Shown here: positions 5,714 to 6,105 of the stretch, piece after piece
Layout of the letters: the number at the start of each line of letters is the position of its first letter
Numbering within the stretch: position 1 is the stretch's first letter
From: Sulfurimonas sp.
GTDB taxonomy: Bacteria > Campylobacterota > Campylobacteria > Campylobacterales > Sulfurimonadaceae
Direction of reading: 5' to 3'
Length of the DNA stretch: 6,105 bases
Assembly (NCBI GenBank): GCA_026987995.1
Contig: JALSMC010000295.1
Span: 1 to 6,105 of the forward strand
The notes under the pieces: model-generated
The model's database searches: none
What the model saw: the letters and a program-made list of their open reading frames with translations, nothing else
What the model was told of the DNA's origin: nothing
Translations under genes and position numbers: made by a program

Positions 5714-6105
5714 CTATACGTTTGATTCCTTTTCTAATACTCTCTATATCTGTAGCGAATGAAAATCTAAAATACCCTTCACTTCCAAACCCAACACCAG
5801 GAACTACAGCAACCTTTTTTTGAGCAAGTAAATCTTTTGCAAACTTGAGAGAATCATTACTCACTTCTTTTATGTTTACAAAAAGGTAAAAAGCACCGTC
5901 TGGTTTTAAAACACTTAAACCATCTACATCGTTAAACAGTTTTACTGCTTCATCGCGACGTGCAATAAAGGCTTTTCTCATCATCTCTATGTCAGCATCA
6001 GCACTACCATCAAGCCCTTTAATCGCTGCCATTTGAGTGATAGAGTTGATGTTTGATGTGCTTTGAGACTGTAGTTTTTTAGTAGCTTTGATAAGCTCAG
6101 TATTG
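5691..6105 (-). CDS. aspB: Aspartate aminotransferase-type class I aminotransferase, C-terminal part (5' partial)
   Basis: PLP enzyme of fold type I that moves the amino group between aspartate and 2-oxoglutarate. Only the last 137 residues are in the window; the frame stays open to the right edge and the PLP-binding lysine lies outside. The visible part begins with the family segment LQSQSTSNINSITQ. It continues through KPDGAFYLF and VAVVPGVGFGSEGYFRFSFA. The arginine in YFRFSFA (codon 5766-5768) matches the conserved arginine that holds the substrate carboxylate. The pattern fits the I-gamma subgroup (AspB-like) better than the E. coli AspC type. Substrate cannot be fixed from the C-terminus alone, so another 2-oxo acid aminotransferase of the family is possible. 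The ATG at 6032 is internal. It runs opposite to the ilvB operon and ends within the globin gene. Confidence 0.9.
   Translation of the reverse strand, partial: NTELIKATKKLQSQSTSNINSITQMAAIKGLDGSADADIEMMRKAFIARRDEAVKLFNDVDGLSVLKPDGAFYLFVNIKEVSNDSLKFAKDLLAQKKVAVVPGVGFGSEGYFRFSFATDIESIRKGIKRIEEFVKNL

Overview
The window looks like chromosomal DNA of a low-GC, AT-rich Gram-negative bacterium. It most probably comes from the Campylobacterota (Epsilonproteobacteria), near Sulfurimonas. This rests on codon and base composition, on the style of the proteins, and on the order acetolactate synthase large subunit, small subunit, lpxD, which I recall from Campylobacter and relatives. The lpxD gene implies lipid A and so an outer membrane. 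The genus is inference. No mobile element, CRISPR array, tRNA or rRNA was seen.

Left part (1-1771, + strand): the 3' portion of a large gene whose start lies outside the window. Its product has WD40 beta-propeller blades followed by an alpha-helical C-terminal region. That region contains four degenerate tandem repeats of about 84 residues. The 114-base gap that follows (1772-1885) holds a weak hairpin terminator and a good promoter (TATAAT at 1837-1842) with a short leader.

Middle part (1886-5704, + strand): a tightly packed five-gene run reads ilvB, ilvN, lpxD, a 66-residue hypothetical protein and a single-domain globin. Gaps are 20 bases or less, and ilvB and ilvN overlap in TAATG. IlvB and IlvN form acetolactate synthase, the first common step of branched-chain amino acid synthesis. 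LpxD performs the third step of lipid A synthesis. The globin would bind heme and deal with oxygen or nitric oxide. It is read in two frames joined at a run of seven A (5381-5387). One base is missing relative to an intact gene, but the run sits in register as a perfect A AAA AAA slippery heptamer.

Right part (5691-6105, - strand): the C-terminal end of a class I aminotransferase of the aspartate aminotransferase type. It converges on the globin gene and overlaps its tail by 14 bases, and a hairpin lies across the junction.

The observations most worth a second look are the globin frame break with its slippery site, the four-fold repeat in the WD40 protein, and a Gly-to-Ser change at the expected valine-binding site of IlvN.
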